Of a DNA stretch of 64,000 nt, positions 1 through 13,686 are shown piece after piece (the first letter of the stretch is position 1; every line of letters starts with the position of its first letter). Below the pieces are notes generated by a model that saw only the letters and a list, made by a program, of their open reading frames with translations, was not told the DNA's origin and made no database searches. A program made the translations under genes and the position numbers. The DNA lies in assembly GCF_032854445.1 (NCBI RefSeq), contig NC_088295.1, forward strand, positions 74,676,028 to 74,740,027. The letters are read 5' to 3'. The stretch comes from Liolophura sinensis (Eukaryota > Mollusca > Polyplacophora > Chitonida > Chitonidae).

Positions 1-117
1 CACATACTACAGTCTGCAGGAAAGCCACATCAGTGAATCAGAATGAATGAATGACTGCAGTTTAATATTTCAGCCTTATAAGAACAACAATGAATTAGAT
101 GTGACTAAACAGCTTAC

Positions 118-693
118 TGGTTGTACAATGTAGTTGGTCCCATTGGTTCCGTCTGTGCGGTCAGAAGGCAGTGAAGAATCTTTCGTTTTGGCATTGCGGC
201 GTTTCTTCTTCCCACTGTACACCATGTATGGGGATTCTGCATAATTTGATTGGCTAGAGAGTGCCGCGATATAATCGGCAGCGCGGGACTCCAAGTAGAA
301 GGTAATGAGACCATCAGCCACCAGATCGTGCACAGTGTCAAAGCGCTTCTCACCAACGTAGTGTTTGCCGTCATGGTACAGCTTGTAGTTCTTGGTCTGC
401 TTGTCAAACCTGTAGCAACCAGCTAATCTTCATCAATATATTCTTAACAAAATTTGTAAATTATTTAACCTTATTAACATGAATAAGTTACATGTGAGAT
501 AATGAGTCGGTTAAATTATTAAAATTTAAAATTAGTTTTCAATACAGGAGCAATGTTTGTCCATTTAAAGAGCACTCACCTGATGGCTAAGGTGTAAGCC
601 CCTGGGGCTCTCTGGCTCTCTCTCACCAGGTAACAGCCATCACCCTCCTGCAACAGACTGTCTGTCTCCTCACGGCTGATAAACCCATGGAAC
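118..693 (-). CDS. CHN: Chimaerin SH2-domain exons (580-693 and 118-409)
   Basis: The exon at 580-693 encodes FHGFISREE, then the SH2 core [17 protein letters not shown], which contains the phosphotyrosine-binding Arg of the FLVRES motif. An AG|G codon splits across the intron, and the exon at 118-409 continues RF, then [26 protein letters not shown] and a spacer rich in Lys, Arg, Ser and Thr (KKKRRNAK). Splice sites are ttgtag|GTTCC, CAG|gtgagt, ctacag|GTTTG and CCA|gtaagc. The order and spacing match the chimaerin SH2 domain along its whole length. The stretch after the domain is poorly conserved in the family and precedes the C1 domain. Confidence 0.93.
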
Positions 694-3600
694 CTACAAA
701 TAAGAATAAGACATTACTTACAGTCTGTTGATAAAATACAAATTCCTGTTGATTCTGTTACATACAGTTACAAGAAATTGTCCCACCTTACTTAATACAT
801 TTTCAGTATATCTCAGCAATTTCAAACTTATCAAAAAAAAAGTTCCTGAAGATTAACATTTATTAGGTGACACATTTTGCTTGATTATGCTTGATTCGTC
901 CACCTTGTAACATCTGATTAATATCTTATCAGAACTAGAGCCCAAGGGCTTTGAAATGGGTCTATTGCTCTTCTATTTATATTTTTCTTGTAACTAATAC
1001 CCAATTGTCTTCTAGTGCAATTCACTGGTATTCTCCACCCACAAAGGGCCTATTAATTACTCTATCTGTAATGGAGGACCCAGCTCCACCTCATTCTGGC
1101 ATGACTTTAAAGAGAATGCATTGCACCAGAACATCATATTACGATATACTGTTACATTGTAAACATTTTCTTGAAAATTTTTTTGTAAGTAAGTCTTTAC
1201 CACTTCAATTTGTTCTGTTAGTGTGAGCATGAAAATCTTCATTATTTGTTCCACTACAGTATGTGGCAACAGATCAAAGCAACACATTCTAATACAATAC
1301 ATGTTTTGCTCCTTAGATTGTACAGTTGGATAGCAACAATACAAACATGGCAAGGACATATAAAATACATGTACAATCTGTCGACCTTTTTTTTTTTATC
1401 TTTTCAGGATTATACCCAAATGTTCATCACATATAGCAAATGCAATTAACAGCTCACTCCACAACTTACCAGATAACTTCTTCAACGGACCATGAAAAAC
1501 TTTGTATAACAAGTTTGTTGGCATTCATGTGGTTAGGAAGATGAACTATTGGGCAGTAACCCAAGGGGTCAAGCAATGCTAAAGACAATTTTCAGAAGCA
1601 GTAATCCCTACTTTTCTAAGGGAGTACTGGGGAAGTCAACCACAGTACGCATGTTTTGAAATACTCAACACTTAATTTTGGGTCTCCAGCAATACACCTG
1701 GAGAGTATGAAGTGGACTGAGTGAAGGGGGTTGAGAAAATGGAAAGACATACATGTGCATATGCCTATGTATAGACCTACTGGTACAGAGTTTCTTGCAG
1801 TTACATATCGGAGTACATGTCGATTGCCCAGAATTACGACTTGTCATAGCATTCTAGAATAAATTAAATATTTCAGCCCTTCGTCATGAGGAGTGAATTT
1901 GAATGACATTCATAGGCCTACATTTATTTATTACACCTGAACTCATAGGCCTACTGGGTTTATTCCATAACTCACTCACTCACTCACAACTTTACCTTTT
2001 CATTTTGTTTTGATAACAGGGGTTGCAGTATTATTTCATTCTATGGTAATTGGCCAAATGCGATTGGTAATTTTTTTTTACCTGTCAAAACACTTCTGTA
2101 TACACGAACAAGTGCCGTTTTGGGATCAAAACATCATAAGCTTGTTATGCTAAATCCAAATGTAGGCCTACATCGGAAGACAAGAATTTACTACTTGTGC
2201 TTTATTTATTGGCAATATATAGTATAAATCTAAAGTGTTTCTGAACACTCGCTGCTGTCATGATCGTTGTATTTCATTGTATTAGCTGATTTCCCCACGG
2301 AAATCATCATTACATATACAAGTCGAAAACTTGACCCTCGATGACATTTTAACATAGCAAATATAAATCAAGATCGATGAAGAATTAAAAACCATACACT
2401 GCGAGCAACATTAGGATGATTTAATGTAATACAGTATCAGAACTTGCTGTATAGTAACCTAAATGAGTATTTTTTAATATTTTTTTTAGCCCTTGCTACA
2501 TCTTCTTCATGGCAAATATGTCACAAATACAAATATCACAGTAGTCATTCTCCCCGACTGCGGATAGTGCTACCTGTGTTTTTGTTGTAACATTTAGTTT
2601 CTGAAAACTAACACATCATGGAGAGCGTCCTGCACATAAACCACTTTAGAGATCTACTTTCAATTTTGACAGTTTCAATTTTAGAAGCGTATCACCTAAT
2701 TTTTAAGCACATTTACGCCTGTACGCCTCTTATCCTGTAGCACTGGGGTCAAGGTCAAATGGCATACCAGCCGCCTGATTTTGATTTTCACCATTTTGGT
2801 TACTAACAAAGAGCTCGATTGCTATAAGGTAGGCGTAAATATTATCAGGAGCAGTTACTTCCATGAACATAAGCTACCTTACATGGTGTAAATACATGAA
2901 CATAGGCTACCTTACATGGTGTAAATACGTGAACGTAGGCTACCTTACATGGTGTAAATACAAGTACATGAACGTAGGCTCCCTTACATGGTGTAAATAA
3001 ATGAACGCAGGCTACCTTACATGGTGTAAATCTTTTTGCTACATACGCTATCACAGACAATCGAACTACCGACTGAATACAAGCGCATTCGATAACCTTT
3101 CGAGTCCTGAAACTAAATGAATAATAAATGAAAGCACAACTCCAAACACAATAAAAATACTTATTAAATGCATAATCATAACATGTAAATCTCAACAAAA
3201 CAAGGAAGAAAACATCACAAAAGGAAGCTAATATTTGCCCATAATTAGGTCTATTTTATTAAAGGTGGAGAAAACATAATAATGACATAAAGTTCATCTG
3301 AAAGAGTGCAAAAAGTTGTTCCTAAATTTGGTCTTCAATATTTTTTCTGATATTTCCTTAAGGAGAAAAAGACACTTGAAAAAAAATTTTGTATGGCGGG
3401 TATTTGGGACCACCCTTTGGTATTTATAGTCTTTGTTTAATAATGTCATAAATGAGGATGTAACACAGGTTTAATAAATATTTTTGCACTAGAATTTGTT
3501 CTTTTCAGATAACAAATGTATTGAACCTAAATTTGGATCATATTTATATTTTTAAAATGTTCATAAATATTATCATAATTTAGGTAAAAATGTATATGTT

Positions 3601-6600
3601 TCGATATAAACAACAAATTTACATTCAAATAAATTTATTAGACAAGCATCACGTCCTTATTTAGAACATTATTATTCAACAACACTAAATACCAAAAGTT
3701 GGTCCCAAATACCCACCATACAAAAATATTTTCAAATACACTTTTCTCTTGGAAAAAAAAATCCCTACAAATATTAAACATCACATTTGCAAATAAGTTT
3801 TGGCGCTCTTTCATCTGATTTTGGCATCATTTTTATGTTTTCTTCTCCTTTAAGCGCACTAACACATACTTGGGTGAAACTGCTTCAGGCAATTTCTTCA
3901 CATTTTTTTTACGCCTACATAATGAGCCTCTGGCAATTCCCACCAACAGACCCATAAAACGTTAAGTGTTGGCACCACACCTATCACAGTAAGGCTTTTA
4001 TTTATTCACATTCATACATATACCAAACTTTAGGTGAAATTAAGCAAAAAAACTGATGAGGCAATATCTGTGACATCTACAATAAATAGAAGGGACTCTG
4101 AACCAGGCTAATGTGGTAAATGTACTTACTCTTTTCCATACTGAGGAGGTCTGTTTGGTAACTGAAAATGTACATGAAAAATGTAATGCATTGAGAAAAA
4201 TGTATGCAAACTTGACACTTTTGTCAATTGTTGTTTACAGACTAAGCCCACACTCACTTATATAATAGCGGTTTTGTGAAACCTGAGTACCTTCATCATA
4301 CTTCAGTTGTTCGATACATGGTAAAGGTCAAGTTATACATCATAAAAAATAATGATAATAAATAATATGATTCTCTAGCTATCTAATTGAATTTAAACTA
4401 ATGAATAAAAAATCCTTGCAGATTACATTTTGTATCAAATGTACAATGTACAAATATCAAGGCTATGTTTGGCGGAGAGCCAGAATATTAAGAAATGGTT
4501 ACAGAGCAGTGAAGATACATATAAACGTACACATACATGTGTTTGTAATTCCTTTTTCAACCATAGGCAGCTAAACAGCTACTTATCACAGAATTTGGCT
4601 TGATGTAAAATTGCGTATAAAATTGGTGTAACTTCATTAATTGCTGTTTAATTGCATATGTTTATGACTTTCTGAGGCCAGTTTTATAGATGGAGGGAGC
4701 AGAGTGTTTGAAGAAAACCAACAACATTTGGCGACTTACTGGTGAACTCGTAACAGGTCATACTGGTGCAAAGCAAGCTCGATGCAAACCCAATTAGAAT
4801 GAAAGCAGTGGATCTATAAAAATTCTTTTCCCAAGAATGAGAGGGAGCCCATCTCAAACCTTGTGTGACTGTCATGTAGATGTAAAAAGGACCTTCACCA
4901 GTCAGTCAAAGCATGCTCTTGTAAAACTGACAGAGGAATGACTCACGACACAAATGTGTGACAGTCTAATTCTTCAGCTTTTTCACATGTTTGCAAGGTG
5001 TTTATTCAAGCCTATTCTGAGGGCATTACTAGTATTCTGTGTAGACTGATAAAATTATACTTTTTGTGAAGCCCTGAAACTGGCCAATCCAGCCAGTGTA
5101 TTTTTTTCTCCAAAATCACATTTAAATTGTGCATAAATTGCACTGAAAATTGCTCTTTCATATATCTTTTCCTGTGTGTGAGTGTGTGTGTGCTTGTGTG
5201 GTTGGCTCTACTTACATCTCTCTGACAGGCCACCCTTTTTGGTCTGGGAGCTTTCAGCTGAAGCTGGTACACTGTTAAATGCAACATGATTTATAAGCTG
5301 AAGAAGCATTTTTCACAAGCACTGCCTTAGATGGGTTTGACATACTGGTACACAACTTTATATTCACATAATTTTAAAATGATTCCATTCTATAAGCTCT
5401 CAAAGGTTTCCTACATGTACATCAACCTCATGTATCAGGCTGAATACAAGCAGATACGTGCCAAAGAGAGAACTATGAGCCTTCATAGATCTGTGTAACA
5501 CACCAAACTGGAAATCGGACAGATCACTTTACAGTTCTGAACATTTCAGAAAGATTTATACCTCACATGTTGTTAGAGAGTACTTAGTTTTGCCCTCAGG
5601 CGACAGAAGAATAACCAATATACATACAAACTGCTATTATCTCGAGCACAATTATTCAATAGCATTAATAACAAGGAGCTTTAAAAACACATTCACCAAA
5701 TTTGTCATCTACATTAAATTTTAGAGCACGTATCCTTTCTTTGAAATTTATCATGGAAAATCTAGAATGGATTTAAATAGACCTGGCCCTAGGATCATGA
5801 TGCTGTCTTGGACTTAAGTCAGAATTTATAGTTGTAACTTCAAAACAGTTTGTTGCACTAAACTCATGTTAAGGATTTTTATCTTATACTAAGAGTTGTC
5901 TTAGACCTTCATGACAAAAATGAAAATTGGTGTTTTAAGGCCAACTCTAAGTTCAGAAATAATACTACAAGTTAAGATTAGGTCTGACTTAAGTCTAAAG
6001 ACAGCTTTGTGACCTTGGGGCCAGTAGAAGATGCAGTTATATGCAGAGCAATCATGTTACATACACATGTGACAATGACATGTGTATCTGAAGATTATAC
6101 ATAAACATTAAATGGTAGTACTGCCACTGTACATATAACTTTTTAATTCTTAGAAAAGCTCAGGATTAGAATAATACATAATATAAGTCAGATATTTCAT
6201 AGTTTCTCAGGATATCTCTAACCCAATCAGCAGTGAGAGCTACATTTACACGTAAATGAGTATTTCACAACATGTACCATATATGATATTTACAATACTA
6301 TATCTGCTGATAACTAAATTAGAATGAAAAAATAAAAAGATAATGTAACTTACAGTAGGTCTTCCATGTGGGCATGGCCATTGACTGATCCACCTCTTGG
6401 CCTGGAACAGTAAGACGATGGGACATTATAAAGGTGGGAGTCAGTGGTTTAAACATACACACAGCAGGGTATCAGTCCGTGAAAAAAACACACAAACTAA
6501 ACCCCAGGGAGAGCTTAAAAAACATGTCCACAGAAGGTCAGTGGGGAGACAATAAACGGTGGGGATGTTTATTTAAAGCTAGGTTCTCTCTCTCTATCTT

Positions 6601-9600
6601 GGTGTCACTTCTGTAGGTCTGTCTTGTCAGGAACTCCCATCAGCGAGCCTGTGCCATATCAACTGCCAGTTTAGTGACATCAGGGCCTTTAGGCAAAACT
6701 TTCAGATAAGCCAGAAGTCTGCAGCTGAAAGTTTTGAGATTGTTTTGGCTGGATTGTGCAATGCTGTGGCTCACCGGTTTACTGTTAAATCTTGACATGT
6801 GGAAGTTGTTGTGCAGAAGCTCAGAAAAGTTCAGGCTGAAACCTACACTAACAAGGACACATGTTGCACAGTGAAGCCAGCTATGACATAGAGCATGGGC
6901 TCAAGTCCACTATCATGGCTACATGTACCAGTAAGTGTAAGAAACTCCCTTATAACACAGCTCTAAACAAACTTTAAAAAGGATCAGATCCATTAAATAT
7001 AATTACATATTTTGAACCTAACACTTGGATTCTAGATGTACTGGTATATGTAGATGTACACTGAAGCAGCAAACAGTCAAGGGAAAAAGCTGTGGTACTA
7101 CAAGGAATTATTGACATGAAATAATAAATGCTTTCAAGAGCATTCCTTATTATATGACATGTGATAGAAACAATGAACATTTCATGTTCATGTGTACATA
7201 TATGTGCAACAAATCAAGTGGCACATGTCCAAGCACAAGTTCATGGCAGTCAAATTCAAAATCAAAATTGATCATCCGACTACAAAACATGAACCTTTGA
7301 CTACAAAACATCAACCCCAGACTGCAAAAAATGCACCACGAAACATGAGCCCCAGACTACAAAAGATGTACCACGAAACATGAACCCCAGACTACAACAA
7401 ATGTACCACAAAACATGAACCCCAGACTACAAAAGATGTACCACAAAACATGAACCCCAGACTATAAAAAATGTACCACAAAACATGAACCACAGACTAC
7501 AAAAGATGTACCACAAAACATGAATCCCAGACTACAAAAGATGTACCACTAAAAAGGACCACAAAACATGAACCCTAGACTGCAAAAGATGTACCACAAA
7601 ACATGAATCCCAGACTACAAAAGATGTACCACAAAATATGAACCCCAGACTACAAAAGATGTACCACAAAACATGAACCCCAGACTAGAAAAGATGTACC
7701 ACAAAACGTAGCTCAGCCTACATGTATAAAACCTGTACCTCGACAACTGCAAAACTTCTACCTCAGACTACAAGTACAAAACCTGTACCTCCCCAACTAC
7801 AAAACTTCTACCTCAGACTACAAGTACAAAACCTGTACCTCCCCAACTACAAAACTTCTACCTCAGACTACATGTACAAAACCTGTACCTCCCCAACTAC
7901 AAAACTTCTACCTCAAACTACAAGTACAAAACCTGTACCTCCCCAACTACAAAACTTCTACCTCAGACTACATATACAAAACCTGTACCTCCCCAACTAC
8001 AAAACTTTTACCTCAGACTACATGTACAAAACCTGTACCTTCCCAACTACAAAACTTCTACCTCAGACTACATGTACAAAACCTGTACCTCCCCAACTAC
8101 AAAACTTCTACCTCAGGCTACAAGTACAAAACCTGTACCTCCCCAACTACAAAACTTCTACCTCAGACTACATGTACAAAGCCTGTACCTCGACAACTGC
8201 AAAACGTCTACCTCAGACTACATGTATAAAGCCTGTACCTCGACAACTGCAAAACTTCTACCTCAGACTACATGTACAAAACCTGTATCTTCCCAACTAC
8301 AAAACTTCTACCTCAGACTACATGTACAACACCTGTACCTCCCAACAGCAAAACTTCTACCTCAGCCTACAAAACTTGTACCTTCAGCTATTTAAAAACA
8401 TGGCATGGACAAGTTTACTCAGGACATCATAAACACTTGTAACATGTTTATGGCCTCCACCCTCTCTATGATGACATTTAAATTTGAGCTTACAATGACT
8501 TAAGATTTCGTCTATGACTAAGGAGCTCATAGTGTCCCATTCTGAAAATTCAATTGATCTTGAATTGAGGTTTTGATGACATACTACTGGGAAAATGTAA
8601 GTTTCAATGCCATGTAATATTCTATGACACTTGCCTCTTTTTCGGATTAAATAAAAGTCATTTCCCATAGATTCTCTTCTGCTGTAGCTGCTACTATAAC
8701 AAACTTGCTGGACAGATTAACCCCTTCCACATGGTTTCATGTAATTTACATGTACATAAAGCCTTTACAAATCCACATTTTAATGTTATCCTCCCAGTTC
8801 CGATTACAGTGACTGGGACTCCCACCCATGTGACCCTTAATCATTTACCATCAAAATACCAGTATTGAACTGTTCAGAACAGTGGAGCAATACTTTACCA
8901 AAGACAGCTTACATGTATGTAGAATGAAAGTGCTTCTATTTTCAGAGGAAATGACAGTGGACAGTTGCTTTATTCTGTAAAATTGATAGCACATGATCTA
9001 TGGTACAGTGTACATGCAGAAGTGGAAATTTAGCAATATTCAGCTACACCCACATGTAAAAGTAAAATATACATACATACTGACTTGAATTTCTTTGTGA
9101 ACATATTAATCTATATATCAGATATCTCCGCAAGCATTATCTCATCTAGAATGAGATAATACTTGAGTGAATCTTGCAGCATGTACATGTAAGTCTTTCA
9201 TTATCCAGGCAATTCTAAATCTGTCCAATTCTGTGATATATATATTCCTATCTACATGTGTACATGTACAGACAATGATGCCAAAACCATTCCCGCACAA
9301 TTACAGCCAAACAGACTGTTTTATATACTGAGTATACAAGTGTAAATAGAACACCAGGGGCACGTCTGATAATTATAGTCACCAGTGGTTTTTATACCTT
9401 CCTGTTTTTCTCATAATTTATACACCTTTTATGTACTGTAAGATAACCTCACCAAACTAATGTCGTAGAAGGGTGTTTTGGGGTTTATTTGGAAGGTACA
9501 ATTATATTTTACTTGAAAAGTGTACACCGTAGGTAGCTGCACCGAAACAAATATTTTATGATTTCATATTTTTGTAATTACATCAGGGCCATATCTAGAG

Positions 9601-12600
9601 TCAGTTTGTTTCTGGAAAACGTCTGGGCTCCCAAGCTGTTGGTTGCCCAAAATAAACAAGCTGTATAGAACTAAAATGTAAATTAATTTATTTATTTATT
9701 TGATTTGTGTTTTACGCCGCTCTCAAGAATATTTCATTTATACGACGGCGGCCAGCATTATGTTGGGCGGATACCGGGCAGAGCCTGAGGGAAACCCACG
9801 ACCATCCGCAGGTTGCTGGCAGACCTTTCCACGTACGGCCAGAGAGGAAGCCAGCATGAGTTGGACTTGAACTCACAGCGACCACATTGGTGAGAGGCCC
9901 GAGTCATTACGCTGCGCTAGCGCGCTAACCAAATGACCCAAGAAGACCCTTATTATGCACAGTTACAAAGGTGCCATTAAAGTTTGGCATCAGAAACCTT
10001 CATGTTTTTCTACATATGACCCTGAACAAGTAGTTGTAAAAATGCACTATTCAATTTTTAGGCAGAGTAAACTTTTATGGCAAATAGGGTATGTAAACCA
10101 TCTATACATTGTACATGTATACCAACATGACATTTTCATGATCATTCAAATTTCATGATTTAAGACGTCAGGTCATCCACCTCGTAACAAATGCATTGTT
10201 AGCAATCTAGCAGGGGCTGGGCACGAATATCATAAAGACATTTGTGAGTCTGCCAAGAGCTCCATTACGCAATCGCTCAACATACATGACTCAGTTTATT
10301 GACCAATCCTACAAAAACCTCACCCATTATTACTTTAAACAATGGTGAAATTATTCATATATAAATTCTATTCTAACCATGTGCATGACTGGGGACCATG
10401 AAAAAAACAGCATACAACAATAAACAGCACAATCTACAAGTACATACAAGGAGATCCCCGACATCAGAAAAATCTGTACAGGCATGTAAAACACATTCAC
10501 CTGACTGAATAAATTCATGTACATGTATAACAGGTAAGGGAACAGAAATTTAAAATTTGGTTTAATTAATTTTAGATATTTCAAAACATTTCTTAGTCAA
10601 CACTTTGTATAATAAAGGATAATTTGTACATCATGACATCAAAAAATACCATCCATGAGAAAAACCATCTTGGTTTATGAATAGTGCACCTTATGATACA
10701 ATTTAACCACTGTACCGTATTACACGTCATCAAAAATTATAGTACAGTCAGAATACAATTACATGTATAAGGAAGTCTAGCCTAGACAGTCTGTTTTGGC
10801 CTTACATTACTGTACATACAAGTATCTATAGGAACACAGATAGATTATATGAAGGTATATATATGTGCTCTCATTATTGTTCTCCACAACCATGCTAACT
10901 AGAGGTTCATACCTTGGCTGAGAATCCCTGATCTACATGTATGCGTAACTCGTCGTTCAGCTGATGGCCTGTCATTTTTCTCGCTTGCTCCATATGACAG
11001 TTTATAGGCACTAGATAATCGTCGTGATGCTGTTAGTCTGGCTCCGCTTCTGGCTTTACGAGGGGCGCCACCAACTAAAACCCGCTGCCATGATTACGAG
11101 AAACACCTCTGTGTGCACATAGGCACATATATACAAGTAACAATAGAACTCCAAAGAGCGCCACAAGTCAAATTTAACTGTCAGACAGTCAACAACAACC
11201 ACTGGATAAAGTTTGTTCAACCATGGAGTGCATAGGTAGAAAGAATTTCCGTAACTTGATAGTTAGTTACATGTAGAGTTCATTATATCACTGTAGACAA
11301 TCACTCTGATACCATTCAAATGTACACCGCAGGCAATCGTTAAATGCCACCTGATACATACACAGCTAACTTTATGAGCAACAGCCACGTGCTGTAACTG
11401 CTATCAGTTCATAATATGTATCTACAATGTACACATATACCAGGGCATGATCCTCAGAACTTGTGTAAACTTGTCAACATACACATCCATTCAGTCCTCC
11501 TGAATACATAAACTTGTGGGTCAGCTGCTGAATTTCAAGTCTATTTCTTATGGCTGCTTTTGTTGTTTTTAACACGGTTTTTAAACCCTATTATGTTTCA
11601 TATGAAACCTCGAATCGAAAGCCCCCCATAACACAAGCTCTTCTTTAACTTTCAAGCTGCTTTTAACACAACATAAAATACTAAATGACTGTGGCACGAT
11701 TTTCGAGTTAACAAACCACTGGGTACCGGTGATTTGTTTCATAGGACAAGCTTACCTATGCAGAACTCCCTTTCTCAACGGTTAATCTCATCCGTCCTGA
11801 ACAACACACCTGTCACATGCCCAAGCCTTTGATGTGTGTAGTAGCTGTCCGTAGTTTAGAGGGACACAATGAAATCTGAAGGCACAGTTCTTTAAATTTT
11901 GGCTGAGATTTTGTAGAGCAAACAGAACGACTAAAGTGAGATCAGAAAACATCTGCCAGGCAATAAAACCAACTCCTCTTATTTCTTGCAAAAGCCAGAA
12001 GTAACACAGTGGTTAGATGGAGAATGTGCCTTCAAGTGGAGGCTGTTCCTTACATCAGAGGGCTGGAGAAACATGATACAGGTGAGTTCAGCTCATAAAC
12101 AGCCCTGTTCAGGCACCGATGGTAATTACAGACTTTAACCAAATATCTTCCCCTCAACCCATTCTTCTGTCTCCCTGCTAACTCAACACAAAGGTGTACT
12201 TCCCCTCAGAAATCCTACCACACAAGCCACTCCTTTCATCAAAACTATCACAAGTTGTTTACCATTCTCACTTTATTTAACACATAATTTTGTAACCTTA
12301 ACATTAAACATGTATTTCTTTCCCTTCATTGTCAGCACCTACATGTACTTGAAAGTCTGAGGAGGAAAGTGTCTTTCAGTTTGTGTGTTACTAAATACAA
12401 TCTTTATGTTGTCACTTCTGTAAAGCAAACAGAAGACAAATCTAATTTATCTATTTCATTGTTTTCATTTGTTACTTACAAGAATGCGATAACAGTCAGT
12501 TTTATGGGTGGAAGACAGTAGAAACCCAATGTTTATAAGGTTACTGACGAACTTTCCATGTGACATACTGATACGCATGCCATATTGGTGCAAGTCAAAC

Positions 12601-13625
12601 GGTGACTGCTTCCACCATCACCTTCAGCGGTAAGCCTCACACACAATGAAAATGGGGTCATAAAGACAAGATACAATCAAGCTATACTGAACAGGCTCAT
12701 CTATGAGAGCATATTTAGACAGCATGTGTAAGTTAAACTTCCCAGCCCCACACCCTTCCACCACTTTTAAGATACTTTATGCATAACACACATAATAAAG
12801 CGTATTTTAAGAGCATTATTATATGGATTACATGTAATTAAGTCATGATTACTATTTATCTTCAAAACAATGACACGCTTGCAAAGGTACATGTAGGCCT
12901 GTATCACTGTGTCTCTATGTCCAGACTTTAAAACTGTCTGTTCTCGTAAATGCCTGATGGCTCTAACCAAGAAATTCTCCACTCTCCACAAAACTGCAGC
13001 ATAAAAAAACACATAAAATTGAGAAAAATTACCATTGTGATGGTGCACTGGGGAAATCAGAGATTGACACATTTCTCATAATGCTCATCCATTTGGCTGA
13101 AGACTGTACGTGTGCAGTAGCAGTACAACTGTGTAATACACATGACATGTCCATGACTGTGACAAGATATGCATATGTAACAATACATTATCACTACGAG
13201 CCTCATGTCCAAGAACGGTGACTCATAAACAGGCTTTCCCAAATAAAGGCAAATAACAGAATACATTTGGCAGTGTATACGCTTTTCTTACATGTATGAG
13301 TCAATGAGGTCTGCCCTACCAAACCTTATCCAAATGGACAGCCGGAAAGTGACAAAAACACTGAAAATATTCCAGGCTTTTGTATGATCATAGTTTGGCA
13401 AGTCATGTTCTGGCTAAATCATTACAATGGTCTTTGATGTGAACCCCCAACCTTATAAAAGTTACAATAATTTCATCTACAAAATAAAATAGAGAAAATG
13501 TGCAAACTGCAATGTAGCCTGCCTTATGAAAACTGCCAGAAATTATATCAGTATCCCAAAGCATTACATATGTACTTTACATCTGCCATAATTTTAACAG
13601 TATAGCATGTACTGATACATGTGTG

Positions 13626-13686
<61 letters not shown>

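Larger units (their letters stand above)
694..4129. other. Chimaerin intron holding a 33 bp minisatellite and a fold-back element
   Basis: I see no coding exon here. The intron holds the minisatellite at 2862-3031 and the TTAA-bounded inverted-repeat element at 3259-3853. The short open frame on the minus strand near 2845-3198 is mostly the minisatellite read as protein. Confidence 0.7.

Noticed and set aside
861..920. Dispersed repeat shared with 31233-31290 (TTTGCTTGATT, then GATTCRTCCACCTT)
   Set aside because: The similarity is real but only about 60 bases with no visible ends, so I could not define an element.
2845..3198. Minus-strand 117-codon frame with [11 protein letters not shown] repeats
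   Set aside because: It is translation of the 33 bp minisatellite.
7279..8393. Regular direct repeats as a CRISPR array
   Set aside because: Units are contiguous with no unique spacers, and the window is a eukaryotic genome.
7722..8432. 236-codon open frame as a novel protein gene
   Set aside because: It coincides with a 50 bp minisatellite whose unit lacks stops, lies in an intron on the opposite strand to the gene, and has no splice or promoter context.
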